A stretch of DNA of 28,952 bases, from positions 1 through 28,952 of the forward strand of contig JAFTXB010000289.1 in the NCBI GenBank assembly GCA_017461825.1, read 5' to 3'. Both the position numbers and the translations under genes were made by a program. Source of the DNA: Clostridia bacterium (GTDB lineage Bacteria > Bacillota > Clostridia > Oscillospirales > CAG-272). This document shows, piece after piece, positions 7,705-14,916 of this stretch (positions are counted from its first letter, which is position 1; each line of letters opens with the position of its first letter). A model generated the notes under the pieces. The model ran no database searches and was not told the DNA's origin. It saw nothing but the letters and a program-made list of their open reading frames with translations.

Positions 7705-7722
7705 TTGTATCATTTGAGACAA
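7705..7722. promoter_or_regulatory. Candidate Crp/Fnr-type operator at the start point of the crp-ABC operon
   Basis: TTGTATCATTTGAGACAA is an 18-bp inverted repeat (TTGT-x-TCA-xx-TGA-x-ACAA) with the size and TTGT/ACAA ends common for Crp/Fnr sites. It abuts the -10 and covers the predicted start of transcription, a position expected for autorepression. Confidence 0.55.
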
Positions 7723-7750
7723 TTATAACACATTGTTAAGAATTTGTCAA
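7722..7750 (-). promoter_or_regulatory. Sigma-A promoter of the crp-ABC operon
   Basis: The minus strand has TTGACA (7750-7745), a 17-bp spacer and TATAAT (7727-7722): full consensus. Confidence 0.88.
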
Positions 7751-7819
7751 TAGCAAAAGATAAAAAATTTCTTTTTTTATAAAAAAAGGATATTTTTTCT
7801 TTAAATTCGGGAAAACCTC

Positions 7820-7848
7820 TTTACTTTTTGCTCATTTTCGTGTATACT
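7820..7848 (+). promoter_or_regulatory. Sigma-A promoter of the nucleotidyltransferase-galE-galM operon
   Basis: TTTACT (7820-7825), a 17-bp spacer and TATACT (7843-7848), 38 bases before the ATG. The region between it and the divergent crp promoter is A/T-rich and holds a T7-AT-A7 palindrome (7771-7788). Confidence 0.75.
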
Positions 7849-7886
7849 TAAAGGGTAATATATCAATTCGGAGGTAAAAGCCCAAC

Positions 7887-8798
7887 ATGACACTGGTTAT
7901 ACTTGCGGCAGGCATGGGTTCGCGTTACGGCGGGCTCAAACAACTTGATCCAATGACCGATAACGGAGAGTTTATTATCGATTTTTCAATCTATGATGCA
8001 CTCAACGCAGGCTTTGATCACGTTGTATTTATCATTAAGGAAGAAAATTTGGAGCTGTTCCGTGAAACGGTAGGCGCTCGCATTGAAAAGAAAGTAAAGG
8101 TTACCTATGCGTTCCAAAAATCCGATGAGCTTCCCGAGGGCTTCAAGGTCCCCGAGGGCAGAGAAAAGCCTTGGGGCACGGGACATGCGATCTATTGTGT
8201 GCGTGACATTGTAAAGGACAACTTTGCGGTCATCAATGCCGATGACTTTTATGGCAGAGATACCTTTGTCCAGCTTGCAAAGCATCTGAAGGACGCAAAC
8301 GAGACAAACGGCGTTGCTCATCATTGTATGGTTGGCTTCCGTCTTGGAAATACGCTGACCGAAAACGGCACTGTTTCGCGCGGACATTGCACCGTCGATT
8401 CTGCCGATATGCTGCAAAGCGTGACCGAGCGTACCAAAATTATGAAAAAAGAGACCTGCGCGGCATATCTTGACGACGACGGAGAGACTTGGATCGATCT
8501 GCCGTTTGACACCATCGTTTCCATGAACTGCTGGGGCTTTACACCCGCATTCTTTGAAAAGTTGGAAAACGGATTTGTAAAATTCCTGTCCGATCTCGGC
8601 GGCAATCCGCTCAAGGCAGAATACTATCTTCCTACGGCGGTGGACGAGCAACGAAAGGCGGGGCTTTGCGACGTTAAGGTTTATCCTACACAGTCGGTTT
8701 GGCAGGGCGTCACCTATGCCGAGGATAAAGCGCGCGTTAAAGCATCTATCCGCGCAATGATCGACTCGGGCGAGTATCCCGAACAGCTTTGGAAATAA
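7887..8798 (+). CDS. Sugar-phosphate nucleotidyltransferase (UTP:hexose-1-phosphate type, probable)
   Basis: 303 residues. The start LVILAAGMGSRYGGLKQLDP is the nucleotide-binding signature of the NTP-transferase family, and NADDFYG holds the acidic Mg2+-binding residues; PWGTGHAI lies between them. Such enzymes join a nucleoside triphosphate to a sugar-1-phosphate. With galE 29 bases downstream and then galM, UTP with glucose- or galactose-1-phosphate is the likely substrate pair, giving UDP-hexose for the epimerase. It is not a close copy of classical GalU (MKVRKAIIPAAG-type start), so I give no symbol. First gene of a three-gene operon. Confidence 0.85.
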   Translation: MTLVILAAGMGSRYGGLKQLDPMTDNGEFIIDFSIYDALNAGFDHVVFIIKEENLELFRETVGARIEKKVKVTYAFQKSDELPEGFKVPEGREKPWGTGHAIYCVRDIVKDNFAVINADDFYGRDTFVQLAKHLKDANETNGVAHHCMVGFRLGNTLTENGTVSRGHCTVDSADMLQSVTERTKIMKKETCAAYLDDDGETWIDLPFDTIVSMNCWGFTPAFFEKLENGFVKFLSDLGGNPLKAEYYLPTAVDEQRKAGLCDVKVYPTQSVWQGVTYAEDKARVKASIRAMIDSGEYPEQLWK

Positions 8799-8827
8799 TT
8801 TACCCTGAAGAAAAGAGGTTATCATAA

Positions 8828-9844
8828 ATGTCTATTTTGATTACAGGTGGAGCCGGCTTTATCGGTTCCCACACCGCTGTCGAATTTCTCAACGCAGGCT
8901 ACGATATTGTTGTAGCAGACAATTACTATAACAGCAGCCCCAAGGCGCTTGACCGCATCAAGGAGATCACGGGCAAGGATTTCCGCGCTTATGAGGTCGA
9001 TCTGTGCGACAAGGATGCTTTGGAAAAGGTATTCATCGAGAATCCCGACATCGATTCCGCGATCCACTTTGCGGGATTGAAGGCAGTCGGCGAATCGGTG
9101 CAAAAGCCCGGCATGTACTATTACAACAACCTTGTCAGCACCTTAAATCTCGTTGAGCTGCTTGCAAAATACGATGCTAAGAGGATCGTTTTCAGTTCTT
9201 CCGCAACCGTTTACGGCAACCCCAAAACGGTTCCGATCCGTGAGGATTTCCCGCTTTCCACCACCAACCCCTATGGAGAGACCAAGCTCATGATCGAGCG
9301 CATCCTTAAGGATGTTTGGGTATCCGATAACGATTGGAGCGTTTCGATCCTGCGTTATTTCAACCCCATCGGCGCACACAAGAGCGGATTGATCGGCGAG
9401 AATCCCAAGGGCATCCCGAACAACCTCCTGCCTTACGTCGCAAAGGTTGCGGCAGGACAGCTGCCGTATCTGTCGGTATTTGGCAATGACTACGACACTA
9501 AGGACGGCACCGGTGTGCGCGATTACATCCATGTTGTTGACCTTGCAAAGGCGCACCTCAAGGCACTCGAGCGCGCAGAAAAGGTAACGGGCGTTGAGCA
9601 CTTCAACGTAGGAACCGGCACGGGTTATTCTGTGCTGGAAATCGTCAAAGCATACGAAAAGGCAACGGGACTGACCGTCAATTATAAGATCGTTGACCGC
9701 CGTCCCGGTGACATCGCAACCTGCTATGCGGATCCCAAGAAGGCGTATGAGGTTCTCGGCTGGCATGCGGAGAATGACATTGACGATATGTGCCGTGACC
9801 TTGCAAACTGGATGAAGAAGAATCCCAACGGATACGAGGGCTGA
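8828..9844 (+). CDS. galE: UDP-glucose 4-epimerase
   Basis: 338 residues, the usual GalE length. It interconverts UDP-galactose and UDP-glucose with bound NAD. The Rossmann motif GGAGFIGSH (7-15) is at the N-terminus; SSSATVYG carries the catalytic Ser/Thr region, and YGETK gives Tyr149 and Lys153 of the YxxxK dyad. RYFNPIGAH and GTGVRDYIHVVDLA are typical of the epimerase. A ribosome binding site (AAGAGGT) lies 9 bases before the ATG. It sits between the nucleotidyltransferase and galM, so the three act together in galactose entry or in making UDP-galactose for the envelope. Confidence 0.97.
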   Translation: MSILITGGAGFIGSHTAVEFLNAGYDIVVADNYYNSSPKALDRIKEITGKDFRAYEVDLCDKDALEKVFIENPDIDSAIHFAGLKAVGESVQKPGMYYYNNLVSTLNLVELLAKYDAKRIVFSSSATVYGNPKTVPIREDFPLSTTNPYGETKLMIERILKDVWVSDNDWSVSILRYFNPIGAHKSGLIGENPKGIPNNLLPYVAKVAAGQLPYLSVFGNDYDTKDGTGVRDYIHVVDLAKAHLKALERAEKVTGVEHFNVGTGTGYSVLEIVKAYEKATGLTVNYKIVDRRPGDIATCYADPKKAYEVLGWHAENDIDDMCRDLANWMKKNPNGYEG

Positions 9845-9847
9845 ATC

Positions 9848-10909
9848 ATGATTACAAAGCATCTTTTCGGTACGCTTGACGGCGGCACCGACGTTTATAC
9901 CTATACCATGAAAAACAAAAACGGCATGAGCGTCCGTGTCAGCGAGTTTGGCGGCGCGCTTGTCGAGATCCGCGTTCCCGACAGATGGGGAAGAATGACC
10001 GACGTCATCGGCGGCTACGATTCTTTGCGCGATTACGTGCTGGGCGACGGCTATCAAGGTGCTCTCATCGGGCGCATTGGAAACCGTATTGCAAAAGGAA
10101 AATTCACGCTTGACGGCAAGGAATACAGCCTTTTCATCAATAACGGTGTCAACTCTCTCCATGGCGGAAAGGTGGGATTTTCTCACAAACTCTGGAGTGT
10201 TAAGGCTGTCGACGGAGACGAGCCCAAGCTGATCTTGAAGCTGACCTCTCCCGACGGAGAAGAGGGCTATCCCGGAACTCTGAGTGTTACCGTAACTTAC
10301 GCATTGCTTGCTTCCAACGCACTTTCGATCCATTATGAGGCAGAGACCGATCAAAAAACGATCGTCAACCTCACCAACCACACCTATTTCAACCTCGGTG
10401 GCTACGCGTCGGGCAAGGTGTTCGATCATGTTCTGCAAATGGACGCTGATCACTATCTGCCCACCGACGAAACGCTGATCCCCACGGGAGAATTACGCTC
10501 GGTTGAGGGAACTCCCTTTGATTTCCGCGAGCCTAAAACCATCGGCAGGGATTTTGATATGGAAAATGAGGATATTAAGATCGCGGGCGGCTATGACCAT
10601 TGCATTTGCTTTACTGGCGGCGAGACCAAGGAGCCCGTCCTCCGTGCACAGGTTTATGAGCCGAACAGCGGACGCATGATGCAGGTCTATACCAATCAGC
10701 CCTGCGTGCAGTTCTACAGCGGCAACTTCCTTTCCAATGCCGATCATCCCTTCAAGGGCGGCTATCCGCAAAACAAGCAGGCGCTTTTCTGTCTTGAAAC
10801 ACAAAAGATGCCCGATGCCATCAACAAACCGCATTTTACAAGCGTCGTACTGACCCCCGAGGAAAAATACGATTATACCACGATCTATCAGTTTTCTGTA
10901 AAGAATTAA
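9848..10909 (+). CDS. galM: Aldose 1-epimerase (mutarotase)
   Basis: 353 residues, standard for GalM. It interconverts alpha and beta anomers of galactose and glucose. Catalytic residues are recognisable: His105 in NSLHGG, His178 in NLTNHTYFNL and Glu317 in CLETQ. Substrate-binding segments GALIGRIGNRIAKG and QFYSGNFL are also typical. No signal peptide, so cytosolic. It starts three bases after the galE stop. A hairpin at 10923-10952 follows. Confidence 0.96.
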   Translation: MITKHLFGTLDGGTDVYTYTMKNKNGMSVRVSEFGGALVEIRVPDRWGRMTDVIGGYDSLRDYVLGDGYQGALIGRIGNRIAKGKFTLDGKEYSLFINNGVNSLHGGKVGFSHKLWSVKAVDGDEPKLILKLTSPDGEEGYPGTLSVTVTYALLASNALSIHYEAETDQKTIVNLTNHTYFNLGGYASGKVFDHVLQMDADHYLPTDETLIPTGELRSVEGTPFDFREPKTIGRDFDMENEDIKIAGGYDHCICFTGGETKEPVLRAQVYEPNSGRMMQVYTNQPCVQFYSGNFLSNADHPFKGGYPQNKQALFCLETQKMPDAINKPHFTSVVLTPEEKYDYTTIYQFSVKN

Positions 10910-10922
10910 ACTTTTATTTATT

Positions 10923-10952
10923 GGGGAGGGCGATTGAACGATTGTCCTCCCT
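10923..10952 (+). terminator. Hairpin after galM
   Basis: GGGAGG pairs with CCTCCC and the inner GCGAT with ATTGT (G-T pairs) around TGAACG. The following CTTTG is a weak T tract, so read-through into the next gene is possible. Confidence 0.5.
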
Positions 10953-10973
10953 TTGTCACGAAAGGAGATATAA

Positions 10974-11513
10974 ATGCGTTGCAAGAAAGTTGATGAGAAA
11001 CTTATTATAAAGCACGATTTATCTTTATGCATTGTTTCTGTTTTTCTTGTTTTACTTTCATCATTTGTATTTGTTTTGGTCTCGACTGATGGCTTTGAAC
11101 AAAGCATTCGACAACCGCAGGATTACGACGAGTGGAAACTTTTTATCAGTTCGATATTTTTGTTTTTGACAGGCATTTTCCTTTTGATCTTTTACAGCGG
11201 ATATAAAATTGTAATTGATTTTAACGGTGTCAAAGAGCAACGCCTCATTCCAATCATTCCAAATCGATTTTATGGTTGGAATGAAATAAACAAATGGGGA
11301 ATTTCATATGCCTTTACACAATCCAAATCAAAAACCACGTTTTATATGTTCTTTTTTTCAGCCGAACGGCGAGATAAGAAAAATGGCGGTCGAGTGAAAA
11401 AAGGAACGGTAAAGATCAATTTTCGCAAGGAGCAATTGAACGGGGATGTGGTTAAGGACGTGGTGCGTTTTTGTGAATGCTACGCCAAAACACCGTTTTT
11501 AGAAAATTCATAA
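10974..11513 (+). CDS. Small membrane protein, two transmembrane helices, unknown function
   Basis: 179 residues with a good AAAGGAG site 7 bases upstream. Two hydrophobic helices (about 17-37 and 56-77) are followed by a cytosolic-looking region of about 100 residues (YKIVIDFNGVKEQRLIPII, FYGWNEINKWG) that resembles the bacterial PH-like fold seen in small membrane proteins. The tail is basic. I do not recognise a specific family. It is A/T-richer than the gal genes before it. It may be co-transcribed with galM through a weak hairpin, and has its own terminator at 11534-11562. Confidence 0.75.
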   Translation: MRCKKVDEKLIIKHDLSLCIVSVFLVLLSSFVFVLVSTDGFEQSIRQPQDYDEWKLFISSIFLFLTGIFLLIFYSGYKIVIDFNGVKEQRLIPIIPNRFYGWNEINKWGISYAFTQSKSKTTFYMFFFSAERRDKKNGGRVKKGTVKINFRKEQLNGDVVKDVVRFCECYAKTPFLENS

Positions 11514-11533
11514 AAATTAGAATAATATTTTCC

Positions 11534-11562
11534 GAGTCGGTTCTTTTGAGCCGGCTCTTTTC
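11534..11562 (+). terminator. Terminator after the small membrane protein gene
   Basis: GAGTCGGTTC pairs with GAGCCGGCTC (two G-T pairs) around TTTT, followed by TTTT. It lies 20 bases beyond the stop codon. Confidence 0.85.
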
Positions 11563-11617
11563 AATGTTTTTGCATATCTTTTCATTTTCATACATAAATT
11601 GTGACGAGGTGATTGAT

Positions 11618-12850
11618 ATGAAACGAAGCTTAAAAATGCAACGAATTTTGACGTTGCTTGTCACGGCGTTCATTTTGTGGGGAAGTACACTACCTATCCA
11701 CGCAGAAAACGCTCAAAGAACCGAACCGATCTCCGCAGAAAAAGAGGAGAGCGAGACAGTCGCCGTTTCCGATCTCGGAGTTGAGGACGGCTCATTGAAT
11801 TTGAACTGTAAAAGCGCGATCTTAATGGAGGCAACCACGGGCGCGATCCTTTACAAACAAAACGCAGACGAGGCGCTGCCCCCCGCATCGGTGACAAAGA
11901 TCATGACACTCTTGCTCGTCATGGAGGCGGTCGACGCGGGCACCGTGCGCCTTGACGATACCGTCAGCATTTCGGCAAACGCCGCATCCATGGGCGGCTC
12001 GCAGGTGTACCTGAAGGAAGGCGAGCAAATGAAGCTTGAGGATCTGCTCAAAAGCGTCGTTATCGCATCGGCAAATGATGCGGCGGTGGCTCTTGCTGAA
12101 TACGTCGCAGGCAGTGTGTCCGCCTTTGTAGAAAAAATGAATACACGCGCAGGACAGCTCGGTATGACTGAAACCGTTTTTGAGAACGTTACGGGGCTCG
12201 ACGATACAGCTGAGCGGCATTTAACAAGCGCACATGATATTGCGATCATGTCAAAAGAGTTGATTCAACATGAAACAATTCTGCAGTATAGCTCCATTTG
12301 GATGGACACCATCCGCGACGGTGCGTTCGGACTGACTAATACCAACCGTCTCGTTCGCTTCTATCCGGGCTGTACAGGACTTAAAACAGGCTCAACCTCA
12401 AAAGCCGGTTTTTGTGTGAGCGTAACGGCCGAGCGCGATGATTTTTCACTGATCTGCGTGATCATGGGAGCCGAATCTCGTGACATCCGCAATGCAATCG
12501 CATCCGAGCTTTTAGACTGGGGATTTGCCAATTACGGTATTTACACAGCACAGGCATCCGCGCTTGATCCTATTCCGGTGGTCGGCGGTTGTGAAAACAG
12601 CTGTCTCATCTCACACGGCGATTTTTCGGTCGTTCTTCCGAAAGGGAAGATATCAACTGTTGAAGCACAGATCACACTTCCCGAAAAACTCGAGGCTCCC
12701 ATCCACATAGGAGATCAGGTTGGAACGGTTGGATTTCTTTGCAACGGTGAATTGGTGGGAAGTATTTCCATTTGCGCTGAACAAAATGTTGAGAAGATCA
12801 ATTTTTTTGAGATATTGCGCAGAATTACGGCACGTTTTTTGTTGATTTGA
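11618..12850 (+). CDS. D-alanyl-D-alanine carboxypeptidase (DacF/PBP5-like)
   Basis: 410 residues from the ATG at 11618, which follows GAGGTG; upstream in-frame starts overlap the preceding gene. The signal peptide ends near HAENA (about 33). The three active-site motifs of the S11 serine peptidases are intact: SVTK (Ser91-Lys94), SAN (151-153) and KTG (256-258). It removes the terminal D-Ala from peptidoglycan stem peptides outside the membrane. The C-terminal beta domain is followed by a short amphipathic end (RRITARFLLI) that may touch the membrane. DacF in Bacillus acts in sporulation; whether that holds here is not shown. The -10-like CATACATAA before the gene has no matching -35. Confidence 0.94.
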   Translation: MKRSLKMQRILTLLVTAFILWGSTLPIHAENAQRTEPISAEKEESETVAVSDLGVEDGSLNLNCKSAILMEATTGAILYKQNADEALPPASVTKIMTLLLVMEAVDAGTVRLDDTVSISANAASMGGSQVYLKEGEQMKLEDLLKSVVIASANDAAVALAEYVAGSVSAFVEKMNTRAGQLGMTETVFENVTGLDDTAERHLTSAHDIAIMSKELIQHETILQYSSIWMDTIRDGAFGLTNTNRLVRFYPGCTGLKTGSTSKAGFCVSVTAERDDFSLICVIMGAESRDIRNAIASELLDWGFANYGIYTAQASALDPIPVVGGCENSCLISHGDFSVVLPKGKISTVEAQITLPEKLEAPIHIGDQVGTVGFLCNGELVGSISICAEQNVEKINFFEILRRITARFLLI

Positions 12851-12898
12851 ATCGAAAATAGTACCATTAAGAAAAAATATACCTAAAAACATAATTTT

Positions 12899-12926
12899 TT
12901 TCAAAAAACATATTGTTTTTTTGAAA
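12899..12926. repeat. A/T-rich inverted repeat overlapping the pgi promoter
   Basis: TTTCAAAAAACA and TGTTTTTTTGAAA pair with one extra T around TAT. It covers the pgi -35. It could end dacF transcripts or be a regulatory palindrome. Confidence 0.5.
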
Positions 12927-12941
12927 TGAATGTTGTATAAT
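12913..12941 (+). promoter_or_regulatory. Sigma-A promoter of pgi
   Basis: TTGTTT (12913-12918), a 17-bp spacer and TATAAT (12936-12941), 39 bases before the ATG at 12980. Confidence 0.65.
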
Positions 12942-12979
12942 AAGGTTTGGAATTTTTTCAAAGGATGGTCAAACTCAAA

Positions 12980-14320
12980 ATGTCAATCAAACTTAACGAC
13001 AAGTATCTCTCTTCTTTTGTTAATGATCATGCATATTCCATGATCCAACCTCAGGTCACTCTTGCAGACTCCATGTTGCGCAGCAAATCCGGTCCCGGAA
13101 ACACTTTTTTGGGCTGGATCGATCTTCCCGTCAATTATGATAAAGAGGAATTTGCTCGCATCAAGACCTGCGCTGAGAAAATCAAAAAGACCTGCGATGT
13201 TTTGGTCGTCATCGGAATCGGAGGATCTTATCTCGGATCTCGCGCGGTCATTGAATTTTTAAAGTCTCCAATGTATAATAGCCTGAAAAAGGATACGCCC
13301 GATATTTATTTTGCAGGTAATTGCATCAGCACAGATTCGCTCAATGAGATTCTTGCGGTCTGTGAGGGCAAGGATATTTGTGTTAACGTCATTTCCAAAT
13401 CGGGAACGACGACCGAGCCCGCTATTGCTTTCCGCGTTTTCCGTGCTCTGCTTGAAGAGAAGTACGGTAAGGAAGGCGCAAGAGAGCGTATTTTTGTAAC
13501 CACCGATAAGGCACGCGGAACCCTTAAGGAGTTTTCAACCGCTGCCGGTTATGAGACCTTTGTTGTACCGGATGATGTCGGCGGACGCTTTTCTGTTCTT
13601 TCGGCAGTCGGACTCCTTCCCATCGCATGTGCAGGTATCGATATTGATGAACTCATGGCAGGTGCTGCATCCGCGATGGAAAAATATAAAGATCCCAATC
13701 TTGAAAATAACGATTGCTACCGTTATGCTGCACTTCGCAACATTTTAAACAGAATGGGTAAGAGCGTCGAGGTGCTTGCAAGCTACGAGCCTTTCACCGC
13801 AATGCTCAGCGAGTGGTGGAAACAGCTTTTCGGCGAGAGCGAAGGAAAGGATCAAAAGGGTATTTTCCCGTCCTCCGTCATTTTCTCGACCGACCTTCAC
13901 TCTCTCGGTCAGTTCATTCAGGACGGAACCCGCACGATGTTTGAAACCGTTATCAACGTTGAGAACACGGGTAGCAGCTTTAAAATTCCCGAAGATCACG
14001 CCAATATCGACGGACTTAACTTCCTCTCAGGAATGGATCTCAATGACGTAAAGAAGACCGCGATGAATGGCACGATTCTCGCGCATGTGGATGGCGGTGT
14101 TCCAAACATCGTGATCAACGTCAGCGACAGAAACGCATATTCTTTGGGCGAGCTGATCTACTTCTTCGAGCTGGCTTGCGCTGTTTCCGGCTACCTCTTG
14201 GCGGTCAACCCCTTCAACCAGCCCGGTGTCGAATCCTATAAAAAGAATATGTTTGCACTGCTTGGAAAGCCCGGATATGAGGATTTGCGCGTCGAATTGG
14301 AAGAAAGATTGAAAAATTAA
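12980..14320 (+). CDS. pgi: Glucose-6-phosphate isomerase
   Basis: 446 residues from the ATG at 12980, with AAAGGATGG 12 bases upstream; the alternative ATG at 12965 overlaps that site. It interconverts glucose-6-phosphate and fructose-6-phosphate in glycolysis. Family motifs are clear: GIGGSYLGSRAVIEF, VISKSGTTTEPAIAFR (phosphate binding), GGRFSVLSAVGLLP (PROSITE-type signature), FGESEGKDQKGIFPSS and GVESYKKNMFALLG (carrying the C-terminal Lys). Length matches the Firmicutes type (about 450). Nothing unusual. Confidence 0.97.
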   Translation: MSIKLNDKYLSSFVNDHAYSMIQPQVTLADSMLRSKSGPGNTFLGWIDLPVNYDKEEFARIKTCAEKIKKTCDVLVVIGIGGSYLGSRAVIEFLKSPMYNSLKKDTPDIYFAGNCISTDSLNEILAVCEGKDICVNVISKSGTTTEPAIAFRVFRALLEEKYGKEGARERIFVTTDKARGTLKEFSTAAGYETFVVPDDVGGRFSVLSAVGLLPIACAGIDIDELMAGAASAMEKYKDPNLENNDCYRYAALRNILNRMGKSVEVLASYEPFTAMLSEWWKQLFGESEGKDQKGIFPSSVIFSTDLHSLGQFIQDGTRTMFETVINVENTGSSFKIPEDHANIDGLNFLSGMDLNDVKKTAMNGTILAHVDGGVPNIVINVSDRNAYSLGELIYFFELACAVSGYLLAVNPFNQPGVESYKKNMFALLGKPGYEDLRVELEERLKN

Positions 14321-14341
14321 CAGAGAACCTTGCAAAAACTC

Positions 14342-14370
14342 TTGACTTTACTTCCGAAATTTGCTATAAT
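14342..14370 (+). promoter_or_regulatory. Sigma-A promoter of the small P-loop gene
   Basis: TTGACT (14342-14347), a 17-bp spacer and TATAAT (14365-14370). A small hairpin (GGACG-GTTT-CGTCC, 14381-14394) follows at the expected 5' end of the RNA and may stabilise it. Confidence 0.85.
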
Positions 14371-14416
14371 GTATACACAAGGACGGTTTCGTCCGAATAT
14401 GTAGGAGGAAAACATC

Positions 14417-14824
14417 ATGCTTAAATTAATTATCGGCGTAAAGGGTACCGGAAAAACCAAGACCTTGATCAATCTCGTAAACAGTGCTTTGGAAGTAACC
14501 AAGGGCGATGTTGTTTGTATTGAAAAGGGTGTAAAGCTGAGATACGATATTAAACCCACGGCAAGACTTGTTGACGTTGAGGAGTACATGATTGCTGACG
14601 CACAGTCGCTGTACGGATTCATTGCAGGTATTCTTGCAAGCAATCACGATGTAACAGATCTGTTTGTCGACAGCACATTGAAAATCTGCAAGGGGGATGT
14701 TCCTTCGTTTGAAGCGCTGGTTGTCGAGCTCGACCGCTTGTCTACAAAGCTTGGGGTTAATATGCTCATGACCGTTTCTATGCCCGAGGACGAAGCATCC
14801 GATACCGTTAAAAAGTATCTTTGA
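14417..14824 (+). CDS. Small P-loop NTPase-like protein, function unknown
   Basis: 135 residues, AGGAGG 8 bases before the ATG. The N-terminus has a Walker A motif, GVKGTGKT (7-14), and DLFVDS further on may be a Walker B strand. There is room only for a minimal P-loop fold, with no other domain. Similar proteins in Ruminococcaceae are often mislabelled as PilT-like; nothing here supports a role in pili. It has its own strong promoter and terminator (14845-14887) and lies just upstream of topB, so a link to DNA metabolism is possible but only from position. Confidence 0.75.
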   Translation: MLKLIIGVKGTGKTKTLINLVNSALEVTKGDVVCIEKGVKLRYDIKPTARLVDVEEYMIADAQSLYGFIAGILASNHDVTDLFVDSTLKICKGDVPSFEALVVELDRLSTKLGVNMLMTVSMPEDEASDTVKKYL

Positions 14825-14844
14825 TAAACCGATTTGATTATTGT

Positions 14845-14887
14845 ACCGCAGTTCTGCGCACAGTCAGGCAGGACTGCGGTCTTTTTT
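14845..14887 (+). terminator. Terminator after the small P-loop gene
   Basis: ACCGCAGTTCTGC pairs with GCAGGACTGCGGT (one T-G pair), followed by CTTTTTT. It separates the P-loop gene from topB, whose start is 30 bases further on. Confidence 0.92.
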
Positions 14888-14916
14888 GAAGCTTTTGGAA
14901 AGGAGGACATGCCATT

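Noticed and set aside
7771..7788. Perfect palindrome CTTTTTTTATAAAAAAAG as an operator
   Set aside because: It is a T-run followed by an A-run in a very A/T-rich spacer between divergent promoters; chance or an intrinsic bend is enough explanation.
9143..10453. 436-codon open frame on the minus strand
   Set aside because: It is opposite galE and galM, both with full catalytic motifs. No ribosome binding site or recognisable domain was seen.
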